From positions 310,001 to 374,000 of the forward strand of contig NZ_JAHCQH010000014.1 in NCBI RefSeq assembly GCF_018449475.1: DNA of 64,000 nucleotides. Reading direction: 5' to 3'. The translations under genes were made by a program, and so were the position numbers. Positions 25,028-33,462 of the stretch are shown piece after piece (positions within the stretch are counted from its first letter, which is position 1; every line of letters starts with the position of its first letter). The notes under the pieces are model-generated. The model was not told the DNA's origin. It saw only the letters and a list, made by a program, of their open reading frames with translations, and did not search any database. This stretch comes from Ancylobacter radicis (lineage in GTDB: Bacteria; Pseudomonadota; Alphaproteobacteria; Rhizobiales; Xanthobacteraceae).

Positions 25028-26096
25028 GGCCGACCTCTTCCACGCGCCGCACCCGGTAGCGCACCAGAACATCCGCCGCGAGAATGGCGATCAGCAGCGT
25101 GCCCTGGAACACGCGCGTGACGTCGAAGGGAAGGCGCATGGTGATCTGCGCCGCCTCGCCGCCGATATAGGTCAGGGCGAGCACGAGGCTCGACACGAGA
25201 ATAAGCACCGGGTGCAGCCGGCCGAGCATGGCGGCGATGATCGCGGTAAAGCCATAGCCGGGCGAGATGCTTGGCTGCATCTGGCCGATCGTGCCGGTCA
25301 CCTCGATCATGCCGGCGAGGCCCGCCAGACCGCCGGAGACGGCGAAAACGCCATAGGTCACCCGCCGCTCGTCGAAGCCGGCGAAGGCGGCGGCGCGGGG
25401 GGCGGAACCGGCCAGCTCGATGGAATAGCCGACCAGCGTGCGTCCGAGCACGAAGGTCGCGGCCGCGATCACCACCAGCGCGATGAGAATGCCGCCATGC
25501 AGCCGCCCTTCCCCCAGAAGCAGGGGCATCAGCGCCACGTCGTCAAAGGTCACGCTCTGCGGGAAATTGAAGCCCTGCGGGTCGCGCCACGGGCCGCGCA
25601 CCAGATAATCGAGGCCGAGCTGGGCGACATAGACCAGCATCAGCGAAGTCAGAATCTCGCTTGCGCCGAAGCGCACGCGCAGAAAGGCCGGGATAAGGCC
25701 CCATAGCGCGCCGCCGATCACCCCCAGCGCCAGCATGGCCGGCAGCACCCAAGGGCCGGCATCCGTGCCATGAGTCGCCAGTGCCAGCCAGGAACCAAGC
25801 ACGGCGCCGGCGACATACTGGCCCTCGGCACCGATGTTCCAGCGATTGGCGCGGTAGCAGAAGGCAAGCCCGGTGCCGATCAGCATCAGCGGGCAGGCCT
25901 TCACCACCAGTTCCTGAAGCGTCCACGTATCGGTCAGCGGCTCGATGAAATAGATGCCGAAGGCGCGAATCGGGTCGTGGCCCAGCGCGACGAACATCAC
26001 CGTGCCGACGATAATGGTGAAGGCGATGGCGATCAGCGGCACCAATGTGAGGCGGAGCCCGGAAATATGCTCCTGCCGTTCGATCCTAAGCGGCAT
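25020..26096 (-). CDS. BMP-type ABC transporter permease, first subunit
   Basis: This 358-residue inner-membrane permease has the motif CYRANRWNIGAEGQYVAGA, the first-permease counterpart of the NLGVEG segment, and LAGSAPRAAAFAGF with GGLAGLAGMIEVTG further on. I chose the ATG at 26096 (MPLRIERQEH), which overlaps the ATPase stop by eleven bases; three further in-frame ATGs lie within the ATPase gene. Substrate as for the binding protein: nucleoside or ureide type, inferred. Confidence 0.9.
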   Translation of the reverse strand: MPLRIERQEHISGLRLTLVPLIAIAFTIIVGTVMFVALGHDPIRAFGIYFIEPLTDTWTLQELVVKACPLMLIGTGLAFCYRANRWNIGAEGQYVAGAVLGSWLALATHGTDAGPWVLPAMLALGVIGGALWGLIPAFLRVRFGASEILTSLMLVYVAQLGLDYLVRGPWRDPQGFNFPQSVTFDDVALMPLLLGEGRLHGGILIALVVIAAATFVLGRTLVGYSIELAGSAPRAAAFAGFDERRVTYGVFAVSGGLAGLAGMIEVTGTIGQMQPSISPGYGFTAIIAAMLGRLHPVLILVSSLVLALTYIGGEAAQITMRLPFDVTRVFQGTLLIAILAADVLVRYRVRRVEEVGHA

Positions 26097-27648
26097 GGGT
26101 GCCCTCCCCGCCATGGTCATGCCCATGCGCGCCACCCATGGCGAGGCCGATCGCCTCGCGGGAGGTTTCGGCCACGGGCACCGGTGCGGTCAGCCGGCCC
26201 TCGCTCATCACGGCGATGCGGTCGGTGAATTCCAGCAATTCGTCGAGATCCTGGCTGATGACCAGCACGGCGCAGCCCTCCGCCGCCTTGGCGCGCAGCG
26301 TTGTGCGGATGAAGGCGGCGGCGGCGGCGTCCACGCCCCAGGTCGGCTGGTCGACGACAAGCAGTACCGGCTCGCGCAGCACCTCGCGGCCGATGACGAA
26401 TTTCTGCAGATTGCCGCCGGAGAGCCGGCGCGCCTTCGGATCCTTGCCGCCGAAGCGCACGTCGAAGCGTTTCACGATCTCCTGGAAACAGGCGAACAGC
26501 ACGGGACGCCGCACCACGCCCTGGCGCACGATCGCGCCGTCGCCATGGGTGGTCAGCAGCACATTGTCGGACAGCCGCATATCGGGGGCGGCGGCATGGC
26601 CAAGACGCTCCTCCGGCACGAAGCCGGCGCCGAGCGCGCGGCGCGCCGTCGGATCCAGTGCTCCCGCCGGCGTCTTGTCGATCACGACCGCTTCCGCATC
26701 GGCGCAGGGCCGCTCACCGGACAGCGCCTCGAACAATGCGGTCTGACCGTTGCCGGCGACGCCGGCGACGCCGACGATCTCGCCGGCGCGGATTTCGAGC
26801 GTTATGTCATGCAATGCCGAGCCGCGTGATCCATCGCCGGGAATGCTGAGATTGCGTATCAGCAGGCGGGGCTCGCCAAGCTCATGCGTCACGAGGCGCG
26901 GCGTGCGCGGCACATCGGCGCCGACCATGAGGCGAGCGAGGCTTGCCGAGCTTTCCTGCGCCGGATCAACCTCGGCGATGAACTTGCCGCCGCGCAGCAC
27001 CGTGGCGCGATGGCACAGGCGCCGAACCTCGTCGAGCTTGTGGCTGATGAACAGCACCGCCCGGCCCTCGCCGGTCAGCAGATCGACGGTGCGGAACAGG
27101 CTTTCCGATTCGTCCGGCGTGAGCACGGAGGTCGGCTCGTCGAGAATCAGCACGCGCGGTTCGCCGAGCAGGCAGCGCACAATCTCCACCCGCTGGCGCT
27201 CGCCGACCGACAACTCCCCCACCCGTCGATACGGTTCGACGGCGAGTCCATAGCGATGCACGCAGGCCTCGATCCGCGCGGCCAGGGCCGGCAGGGGCTC
27301 ATAGCCCGGCAGGCCGAGCGCGACGTTCTCCACCACGGTGAGCGCGTCGAACAGGGCGAAGTGCTGGAAGACGACGCTGATTCCCTTGGCGCGCGAACTG
27401 GCCGGATCAGGAAACACGACCGGCTGCCCGTCATGCAGCAGATCGCCCGAATCGGGCTGGAGCAGACCGCACAGCATCTTCACCAGCGTCGATTTGCCGG
27501 CGCCATTCTCGCCCAGCAGTGCGTGGGTTTCTCCGGGGCGGATGGCGAGGCTGACATGGTCATTGGCGACCAGCGCGCCAAAACGCTTGGTCAGCCCGAC
27601 CGCTTCGAGCAGCGCCGCCGATGCACGCGAGCCATCCGTTTCAGCCAT
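26086..27648 (-). CDS. BMP-type ABC transporter tandem ATP-binding protein
   Basis: This 520-residue ATPase has two fused domains. The first has Walker A GENGAGKST (47-55), signature LSVGERQRVEI and LILDEPTSVL. The second has the degenerate P-loop GVAGNGQTAL, signature LSGGNLQKF and LLVVDQPTWGVD, where the catalytic Glu is Gln. This asymmetry is usual in the nucleoside-uptake class (NupA/YufO-like). The C-terminus is His-rich (GGAHGHDHGGEGTHAA), which is not usual and may bind metal. It is the first gene of the operon. Confidence 0.91.
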   Translation of the reverse strand: MAETDGSRASAALLEAVGLTKRFGALVANDHVSLAIRPGETHALLGENGAGKSTLVKMLCGLLQPDSGDLLHDGQPVVFPDPASSRAKGISVVFQHFALFDALTVVENVALGLPGYEPLPALAARIEACVHRYGLAVEPYRRVGELSVGERQRVEIVRCLLGEPRVLILDEPTSVLTPDESESLFRTVDLLTGEGRAVLFISHKLDEVRRLCHRATVLRGGKFIAEVDPAQESSASLARLMVGADVPRTPRLVTHELGEPRLLIRNLSIPGDGSRGSALHDITLEIRAGEIVGVAGVAGNGQTALFEALSGERPCADAEAVVIDKTPAGALDPTARRALGAGFVPEERLGHAAAPDMRLSDNVLLTTHGDGAIVRQGVVRRPVLFACFQEIVKRFDVRFGGKDPKARRLSGGNLQKFVIGREVLREPVLLVVDQPTWGVDAAAAAFIRTTLRAKAAEGCAVLVISQDLDELLEFTDRIAVMSEGRLTAPVPVAETSREAIGLAMGGAHGHDHGGEGTHAA

Positions 27649-27653
27649 GCGAA

Positions 27654-27673
27654 GGCCCCCCGACACCGGGGCC
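27654..27673 (-). promoter_or_regulatory. Hairpin covering the ribosome site of the BMP ATPase gene
   Basis: GGCCCC and GGGGCC pair around an eight-base loop. The right arm on the transcribed strand overlaps the G-rich stretch that would act as the ribosome site, six bases before the ATG at 27648. It could limit translation of the first gene of the operon. Function inferred from position only. Confidence 0.35.
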
Positions 27674-27830
27674 GGAGGGGCAGCTAAGCTTTGGCTGCAA
27701 CTGGCGATTCATGCTCGACCGAATGCGGAGGTTGTATTCGGCAGCATCGCATGACGCTAGGACGGAGCAAGCCTAAAGTCTGGTCCGTCCGGTCCGATTT
27801 CTGATGCCTTTTGCGCCAGCGATGGATGCC

Positions 27831-28808
27831 TCAGGGAAGCAGAACCGTCGACCCCGTGGTGCGCCGCCCTTCCAGATCGCGATGCGCCTCGGCGACGTCG
27901 GCGAGCTTGTAGCGTTGATCGACCGCGATCTTCACCACACCGGAACCAACCACCTCGAACAGGTCGGCGGCATTGGCCAGCAGCGCCTCCCGCGTGGCGA
28001 CATGCGTGAACAGCGTCGGCCGTGTCGCGTAGAGCGAGCCCTTCTGCGACAGGGCCAGCAGGCTGAAATTTTGGATCGCGCCGGAGGCATTGCCGAAGCT
28101 GACGAACATGCCGCGCGGGCGTAGGCAGTCGAGCGAGGCCGGATAGGTCGCTTGCCCCACGCCGTCATAGACGACGTCGCACAGCGCGCCCTCGGTGATC
28201 TCCTTGACGCGAGCGACGAAATCCTCCTCGCGGTAGTTGATGACATAGGCGGCACCATTGGCGCGGGCGAGCTCGGCCTTCTCTGCCGAGCCGGCGGTGC
28301 CGATCACCGTGGCGCCGAGATGCGTCGCCCATTGGCACAGGATGAGCCCGACGCCGCCGGCCGCGGCCTGAACAAGCACGGTCTCGCCGCCCTTCACGGG
28401 GTATGTCTGGCGCAGCAGATAGCGGGCGGTCATGCCCTTGAGCATCATTGCCGCGGCGGTTTCGTCGGGGATGGAGGAGGGAAGCTTCACCAATGGCGCC
28501 GCCGGCATGATGCGCTCGGAGCAATAGGCGCCCAGCGATGAGCCATAGGCGACGCGATCGCCGACCTTGAACTCGGTGACGCCCTCGCCGACCTCGACGA
28601 TAACACCCGCCGCCTCATTGCCGGGAATGAAGGGCATGCCCTGTGGGGCGGGGTAAAGCCCACTGCGGAAATAGGTGTCGATGAAGTTGAGGCCGATGGC
28701 GGTATGGCGGAGCCGGACCTCGCCGGGACCGGGGCTGCCGAGGGTAATCTCCTCATAGCGCAGGACCTCGGGGCCCCCGACTTCATGAACACGTACCGCC
28801 CACGCCAT
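27831..28808 (-). CDS. NADPH:quinone oxidoreductase, QOR type (zinc-independent MDR)
   Basis: This 325-residue cytoplasmic oxidoreductase has the quinone-reductase pattern: HTAIGLNFIDTYFRSGLYP, IPGNEAAGVI, the nucleotide-binding AAAGGVGLILCQWA and DVVYDGVGQATY. The structural and catalytic zinc cysteines of alcohol dehydrogenases are absent. AGGAG lies six bases before the ATG at 28808. It lies downstream of the phosphatidylcholine synthase gene on the same strand with a 28-base gap, so the two may share a transcript. Confidence 0.9.
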   Translation of the reverse strand: MAWAVRVHEVGGPEVLRYEEITLGSPGPGEVRLRHTAIGLNFIDTYFRSGLYPAPQGMPFIPGNEAAGVIVEVGEGVTEFKVGDRVAYGSSLGAYCSERIMPAAPLVKLPSSIPDETAAAMMLKGMTARYLLRQTYPVKGGETVLVQAAAGGVGLILCQWATHLGATVIGTAGSAEKAELARANGAAYVINYREEDFVARVKEITEGALCDVVYDGVGQATYPASLDCLRPRGMFVSFGNASGAIQNFSLLALSQKGSLYATRPTLFTHVATREALLANAADLFEVVGSGVVKIAVDQRYKLADVAEAHRDLEGRRTTGSTVLLP

Positions 28809-28836
28809 GGCCAACTCCTAAGCTTTCGTGCGGGTC

Positions 28837-29598
28837 TCAGATATCGCCGGACGGGGCCTCGCCACCGCGTCGGCGGAACGGGATCAGCCCGAACAGGAGG
28901 AAATACAGGGCGCACAGGCATAAACCGCCAATGACCCAGCCCGACGGTTGCAGGTCCTCGACCACGGCGACCATGGCCAGCACCGCCCAGAGCGCCAGCA
29001 GGCCGATGGTGAAAAGGCGCAGGCGCAGGACACGGAAGGGATGGACGAACTTGATCGGCAGGAAGGTCGCGACCGACAAGCCCAGAATGATGGCGGCGAT
29101 CAGCCAGGAGTTCATCGGCACGAGGAAGAAATAGAACACGACGAGGTTCCAGACGGCCGGGAAGCCCTGGAAATACAGGTCGTCGGTCTTCATCTGCGTG
29201 TCGGCGAAATAGAGCGCGCTGGTCAGCAGGATCGCCGCGCTCGCCGGCACCGCCATCCAGGTCGGCATCAGCCCGCCCATGGCGACCGCGAAGGCGGGGA
29301 CCAGCACATAGGTCAGGTAGTCAACCACGAGGTCGAGCGTCTCGCCCGACCAGCGCGGCAGCACTTCCCAGACCCGCGCACGGCGCGCCATGGTGCCGTC
29401 GATGCCATCGACGAAAAGGGCGATGCCGAGCCACGTGAACATCAGCGCCCAGTGGCCCTCCACGGCGGCGATGAGCGCGAGCAGGCCGCAGACCGCGCCG
29501 GAGGCGGTGAACAGATGCACGGCGAATGCGAGCGTCTGCTGACGCTTGGGACGCTCTGCCATCAGCTTGCCAGCAAGCGACTTGGACGAAATCGCCAC
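28837..29598 (-). CDS. pcs: Phosphatidylcholine synthase
   Basis: The 253-residue inner-membrane enzyme joins choline to CDP-diacylglycerol to make phosphatidylcholine in one step, a route typical of rhizobia and relatives. It has about seven to eight hydrophobic segments and the CDP-alcohol phosphotransferase motif DGxxAR (DGTMARRARV) followed by GETLDLVVDYLTY. In this enzyme the second half of the motif is set further apart than in the standard family, as seen here. I chose the GTG at 29598, with GGAGGAG five bases upstream; the longer frame to 29673 has no ribosome site. Confidence 0.92.
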   Translation of the reverse strand: MAISSKSLAGKLMAERPKRQQTLAFAVHLFTASGAVCGLLALIAAVEGHWALMFTWLGIALFVDGIDGTMARRARVWEVLPRWSGETLDLVVDYLTYVLVPAFAVAMGGLMPTWMAVPASAAILLTSALYFADTQMKTDDLYFQGFPAVWNLVVFYFFLVPMNSWLIAAIILGLSVATFLPIKFVHPFRVLRLRLFTIGLLALWAVLAMVAVVEDLQPSGWVIGGLCLCALYFLLFGLIPFRRRGGEAPSGDI

Positions 29599-29764
29599 TG
29601 CTTCTCCTCCTGCGACCCGCCGTAGCAGGGTCGATCCAATAGCTCTCCGCCGGCATATAACATTTGCGCGCATTCGTACGCATTGTCAGGCGATGTTGCC
29701 CTGCTTATCCCACACTCCGGCGTGAGCTTACAGCCCCCGCCATACCGTGCATTTGGAGGCCGAG

Positions 29765-30976
29765 ATGACAGCCGGAACGGAAACCGAACGCCGCGTCGCG
29801 GTTGCGGGTGGTGGGGCGAGCGGCCTGATCACCGCCCTCGCCCTCGCCGCCGATGGCATCGACGTCACGCTGGTGGCTCCGGCACGGGCGCCCGATCCGC
29901 GCACGACGGCGCTGATGGACGGCTCGGTCAAGGCGCTGGAGGCTCTTGGCGTCTGGACCCTTCTGAAGCCCAATGCGGCGCCGCTGCGCATTATGCGGAT
30001 CATCGACGGCACAAAGCGGCTGCTGCGCGCGCCGCAGGTGGATTTCCGCTCCAGCGAGCTTGGGCTGGAAGGCTTTGCCTGGAATGTCGAGAACGAGGCG
30101 CTTCTCGCGGCGCTCGACGCCGTGGTCGCCGAGCAGGGCCGGATCCGGCGCGTTGAGGCCAGCGTGACACAGGCGGTCGATCATGGCGACCATGTCGAAC
30201 TGTCTCTGGACACTGGCGAGACCGTGCAGGCCGCGCTGGTCGCGGCTGCCGACGGACGCAACTCGCCTTGCCGCCGGGCTGCGGGGATCGACATCCGCAC
30301 CCGCGAATACCCGCAGGTGGCGGTGACGGCGACGCTCGCCCATGAACGTCCGCATGGCGACATATCGACCGAGTTCCATACCGAAACCGGCCCGCTCACG
30401 CTGGTCCCCCTGCCCGGCCGCCGCAGCAGCATCGTCTGCGTGGTGTCGCCACGCGAGGCGGAGGAACTGATGGCGCTGGATGATGGCGCGTTTTCACGCC
30501 GCATGGAGCGCAAGGCGCACTCGATCCTCGGACCGATGCGGCTCGATTCGCCCCGTGGCAGCTTTCCCCTGAGCGCACGCACTGCGACGCGCTTTGCGAA
30601 GGGGCGCATCGCTCTTATTGGCGAGGCGGCTCATATCATTCCCCCTATTGGCGCGCAGGGGCTCAATCTCGGCATTCGCGACGCGGCGACGCTCGCCGAA
30701 CTGGTGCTCGTGGCTTGGCGCGCGGGAGAGGATATTGGCGGCGTCGGTGTGACCGATCCTTATGAGCGCCGCCGCCGGGCCGATGTGGAGAGCCGCACCG
30801 CCGCCGTGGACCTCGTCAACCGCTCGCTGCTGACCGGCTTCCTCCCGGTGGCGGGGGTGCGGGGGCTCGGTCTGTGGCTGCTCGGCCGTTCGCCGCTGCT
30901 GCGCAGGGCGGTAATGCGCGAGGGTGTCGGGCCGACGCGGGACGTGCCCCGGCTGCTCACCGGCGAGGCCGTCTGA
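29765..30976 (+). CDS. FAD-dependent monooxygenase, UbiH/VisC family
   Basis: This 403-residue flavoprotein has the N-terminal dinucleotide-binding motif VAVAGGGASGLITALALA, the middle AADGRNSPCRRAAGI (DG motif) and the late FAD motif GRIALIGEAAHIIPPIGAQGLN. These place it with UbiH/UbiF/UbiL-type hydroxylases of ubiquinone synthesis; which ring position it acts on cannot be told. GGAGG lies before the ATG at 29765. It is divergent from pcs. Confidence 0.87.
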   Translation: MTAGTETERRVAVAGGGASGLITALALAADGIDVTLVAPARAPDPRTTALMDGSVKALEALGVWTLLKPNAAPLRIMRIIDGTKRLLRAPQVDFRSSELGLEGFAWNVENEALLAALDAVVAEQGRIRRVEASVTQAVDHGDHVELSLDTGETVQAALVAAADGRNSPCRRAAGIDIRTREYPQVAVTATLAHERPHGDISTEFHTETGPLTLVPLPGRRSSIVCVVSPREAEELMALDDGAFSRRMERKAHSILGPMRLDSPRGSFPLSARTATRFAKGRIALIGEAAHIIPPIGAQGLNLGIRDAATLAELVLVAWRAGEDIGGVGVTDPYERRRRADVESRTAAVDLVNRSLLTGFLPVAGVRGLGLWLLGRSPLLRRAVMREGVGPTRDVPRLLTGEAV

Positions 30977-30980
30977 GCGA

Positions 30981-31940
30981 TCAGTTCAGGCCGTGCGGCA
31001 GCATGTCGTGCTGCAGGGCGTAGAGCATCAGCGTCACGGTGAGTACCGACACCACCGTGCCGATCAGCACGCCACCGGAAGCGCCCTGCACATAGGTCTC
31101 GTACTGCTTGGCCATGATGAAGGCGTTGAGGGCCGGCGGCAGGCTGGCCATCAGCACGGCCGTTGCGATCCACACCGGCTCGAACCCGCCGATCGTGGTC
31201 AGTACCAGCCACACCAGCGCGGGGTGCACCACCAGCTTGATGAGCAGCAGCACCGGCACCTCGCCCTGCATCCGTTCCATCGGCCGCAGCGCGACCGAGA
31301 CGCCGAGGGTGAACAGAGCGCAGGGCGCGGCAGCGTTGCGCAGGAATTCCAGTGTCTTCTCGATGGCGGCCGGCGGCTGGAACTCGATATAGGCGGCGAA
31401 GACGCCGAGAAAGGTGGCGACGTTGAAAGGGTGCGTCACCACGCGGCGCAGCACCAGCAGCAGCGTCGCGGAAAGGCGCCGCTGGTCGCGCCCGCCGATC
31501 GCCATCATGATCGGCACGATGGTGAAGAAGAACAGGCTGTCGAAGACGAAGATCAGCGCCGTCGGCACAGAAGCGCCCAAGCCGAGCGCGCCGAGCGTCA
31601 GGCCCGGCCCCATGTAACCGACATTGGAGTAGGAGCCGAGGATAGCGGCAATGGTCGCCTCGGGTAGATTGCCACGGCGTAGCCACAGCCCTACCGTCAG
31701 CGACAGGGCAAAGCAGGCGGCCGTCGACAGCGTGGTGGCGGCGATGAACGTTCCATTGGTCAGTTCACGGAACGGCGTGCGCGCCACCAGCGAGAAAAAC
31801 AGTGCCGGCAGCGCGACATAGATGATGAAGAAGCTGAGCCAGGCAAGGCCGCTTTCCGGGATGCGCGCGAGCCGGCCGCATCCCAGCCCCAGGAAGATGA
31901 CGCCGAAAAACGGAAGTGCTAACGCTAGGACCTCGGCCAT
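30981..31940 (-). CDS. AEC-family (auxin efflux carrier) transporter
   Basis: This 319-residue inner-membrane protein has about ten hydrophobic segments arranged as two repeats, with ALPALFFSLVARTPF and GSYSNVGYMGPGL in the first half and APCALFTLGVSVALR and MASLPPALNAFIMA in the second. These patterns fit the AEC family, whose bacterial members move malonate, malate or other small anions. It is convergent with the UbiH-like gene, four bases apart. Substrate unknown. Confidence 0.88.
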   Translation of the reverse strand: MAEVLALALPFFGVIFLGLGCGRLARIPESGLAWLSFFIIYVALPALFFSLVARTPFRELTNGTFIAATTLSTAACFALSLTVGLWLRRGNLPEATIAAILGSYSNVGYMGPGLTLGALGLGASVPTALIFVFDSLFFFTIVPIMMAIGGRDQRRLSATLLLVLRRVVTHPFNVATFLGVFAAYIEFQPPAAIEKTLEFLRNAAAPCALFTLGVSVALRPMERMQGEVPVLLLIKLVVHPALVWLVLTTIGGFEPVWIATAVLMASLPPALNAFIMAKQYETYVQGASGGVLIGTVVSVLTVTLMLYALQHDMLPHGLN

Positions 31941-32106
31941 TGGCGTTGGCTATCGGCTCCCCGGAGGGCGGTCAATCGGTCTTTTGGTGGCGCGGACGGA
32001 CACGCGGAAAGGCGAGCGGGCATGCGTGTTGCATCGCCCCTCCGCCGCCGGATCCGGCATGGCAGATGACGCAACGGCTTTGGCTGCTGCGAGATAGGAC
32101 GGGCGG

Positions 32107-32442
32107 ATGATGAAGGAGCGCAATGCCAAGTATCGGATCGGACAGATTGTCCGGCACCGGCATTATCCCTTCCGCGGCGTCGTCTTCGACGTCGACCCCG
32201 AATTCTCCAACACCGATGAATGGTGGGATTCGATCCCCGAGAACATCCGCCCCTCGACCAAGGACCAGCCCTTTTATCACCTGCTGGCGGAGAATTCGGA
32301 GACCGAATACGTCGCCTATGTCTCCGAGCAGAATCTGGAGCTGGACACGACCGGCGAGCCGGTGCGGCACCCTCAGGTGCGCGAGATGCTGGCGGCCGAT
32401 GGTGATGGCGGATGGCGCGTGCGCAGCGAAAGGCTGCAATAG
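32107..32442 (+). CDS. hspQ: Heat shock protein HspQ
   Basis: This 111-residue protein binds hemimethylated DNA (YccV-like) and in enterobacteria acts as a specificity factor for Lon. It shows KYRIGQIVRHRHYPFRGVVFDVDPEF, WWDSIPENIRPSTKDQPFYHLLAE and YVSEQNLELDTTGEPVRHP, all conserved in HspQ (segments given in part). It is a single gene followed by a terminator shared with ialB. Confidence 0.93.
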   Translation: MMKERNAKYRIGQIVRHRHYPFRGVVFDVDPEFSNTDEWWDSIPENIRPSTKDQPFYHLLAENSETEYVAYVSEQNLELDTTGEPVRHPQVREMLAADGDGGWRVRSERLQ

Positions 32443-32471
32443 GTCGCGAGCCTGCCGTCGTTGAAAACGAA

Positions 32472-32495
32472 AACGCCCGGCGCGAGCCGGGCGTT
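32472..32495 (-). terminator. Terminator between the convergent hspQ and ialB genes
   Basis: A perfect 10-bp stem (AACGCCCGGC / GCCGGGCGTT) with the tetraloop GCGA. On the minus strand it is followed by TTTCGTTTTC, making it a good Rho-independent terminator for ialB; on the plus strand the tail is weaker. Confidence 0.85.
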
Positions 32496-32521
32496 GCTGT
32501 CTCAGGAGAGGCCCTGCGGCA

Positions 32522-33274
32522 TTACTGCGCGGGCTGGCCGCTTTTCAGCTTCTCGGCGCCGAGCTTTTCCAGACCGGCCTTGGTCTGCTGCTCGCGCGCA
32601 TCGGCTTCCGCCTTCAGTGCTTCCTGACGGGCCTTGACCTGGTCCTGGATCTTCTTGACCTGCTCCTCGAACGCCTTCGGGTCGGTCTGCGGGCCGTCAT
32701 AGACCTTGGCGAACTCGCCGAGGCCGATCGGGTAGGAGATGACGCGGCCGACAGAGTTGGCGACCTGCAGCGTCAGGCCCGGAGCCTTCTTCATGCGGTC
32801 GATGAAGGCCTGATCGATCTGGATGTCGCCGCGGCAGACCTGCTGGTCGCACATGATGAAGGTGCCGAGGATCGGCTGCTCATTGGCGAGCGCAACCCGG
32901 AAGCCGTTGCGCAGCAGCAGGCCGGTCGGGAAGGCCACGACGAAGGCCTTCTTCGGATCATCCTTCACCTCGAAGATGCCAAAGCGCACCAGGAACTGCC
33001 CGGTATCGGTGATGATGGTCTGCTCCATGTTGCAGACCTCTTTCTTGATCGAGGGCTCCTCGCCGCAACGCTTCACCCACGGAATAGGCAGCGCCGGGAT
33101 CTGGGCCTGCTGCGGAGCCTGCTGGGCCTGAGCGGGGGCCGCCTGCTGCTGGCCGTTGGCGGCCGGCTTCTGGGCGGGCTTGGCGGGCTGCGTCTGCGCG
33201 AAGGCGGTGCCGGTCAGCGACAGCACCATAACGGCGCCGGCGACATGGCGCGCGAGAGTCGAGCGGTTGATCAT
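32522..33274 (-). CDS. ialB: Invasion-associated locus B family protein
   Basis: The 250-residue periplasmic protein has a signal peptide (NRSTLARHVAGAVMVLSLTGTAFA), a linker rich in Gln, Pro and Ala, and an IalB domain (WVKRCGEE...EVCNMEQ, FPTGLLLRNGFRV, CDQQVCRGDIQID) with paired cysteines. A charged helical tail (residues about 205-245, rich in Lys, Glu and Gln) may form a coiled coil. AGGAA precedes the ATG at 33274. IalB was named from Bartonella invasion; in free-living relatives its role is not settled. Confidence 0.88.
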   Translation of the reverse strand: MINRSTLARHVAGAVMVLSLTGTAFAQTQPAKPAQKPAANGQQQAAPAQAQQAPQQAQIPALPIPWVKRCGEEPSIKKEVCNMEQTIITDTGQFLVRFGIFEVKDDPKKAFVVAFPTGLLLRNGFRVALANEQPILGTFIMCDQQVCRGDIQIDQAFIDRMKKAPGLTLQVANSVGRVISYPIGLGEFAKVYDGPQTDPKAFEEQVKKIQDQVKARQEALKAEADAREQQTKAGLEKLGAEKLKSGQPAQ

Positions 33275-33462
33275 ATCGAATTCCTGTCGTTCGGCCCGCA
33301 ATCAGGAGCGGATGTCGGACGCCTCTGCGCCATCTCGGGAACGAGGGCTGTCTCAAGCCCAATTGAGGCGACAGAGTGACCCGGTGGAAGTTGAATCTCT
33401 TCGATCGTGCTAGACATTCTCGTGTATGCGCGAGTCGAATCTGTGACCAGGGAAGCGGAAGC

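Noticed and set aside
27674-27830. Purine-type riboswitch in the leader of the BMP operon
   Set aside because: Apart from a CCGAAT/ATTCGG hairpin no conserved aptamer core was recognised.
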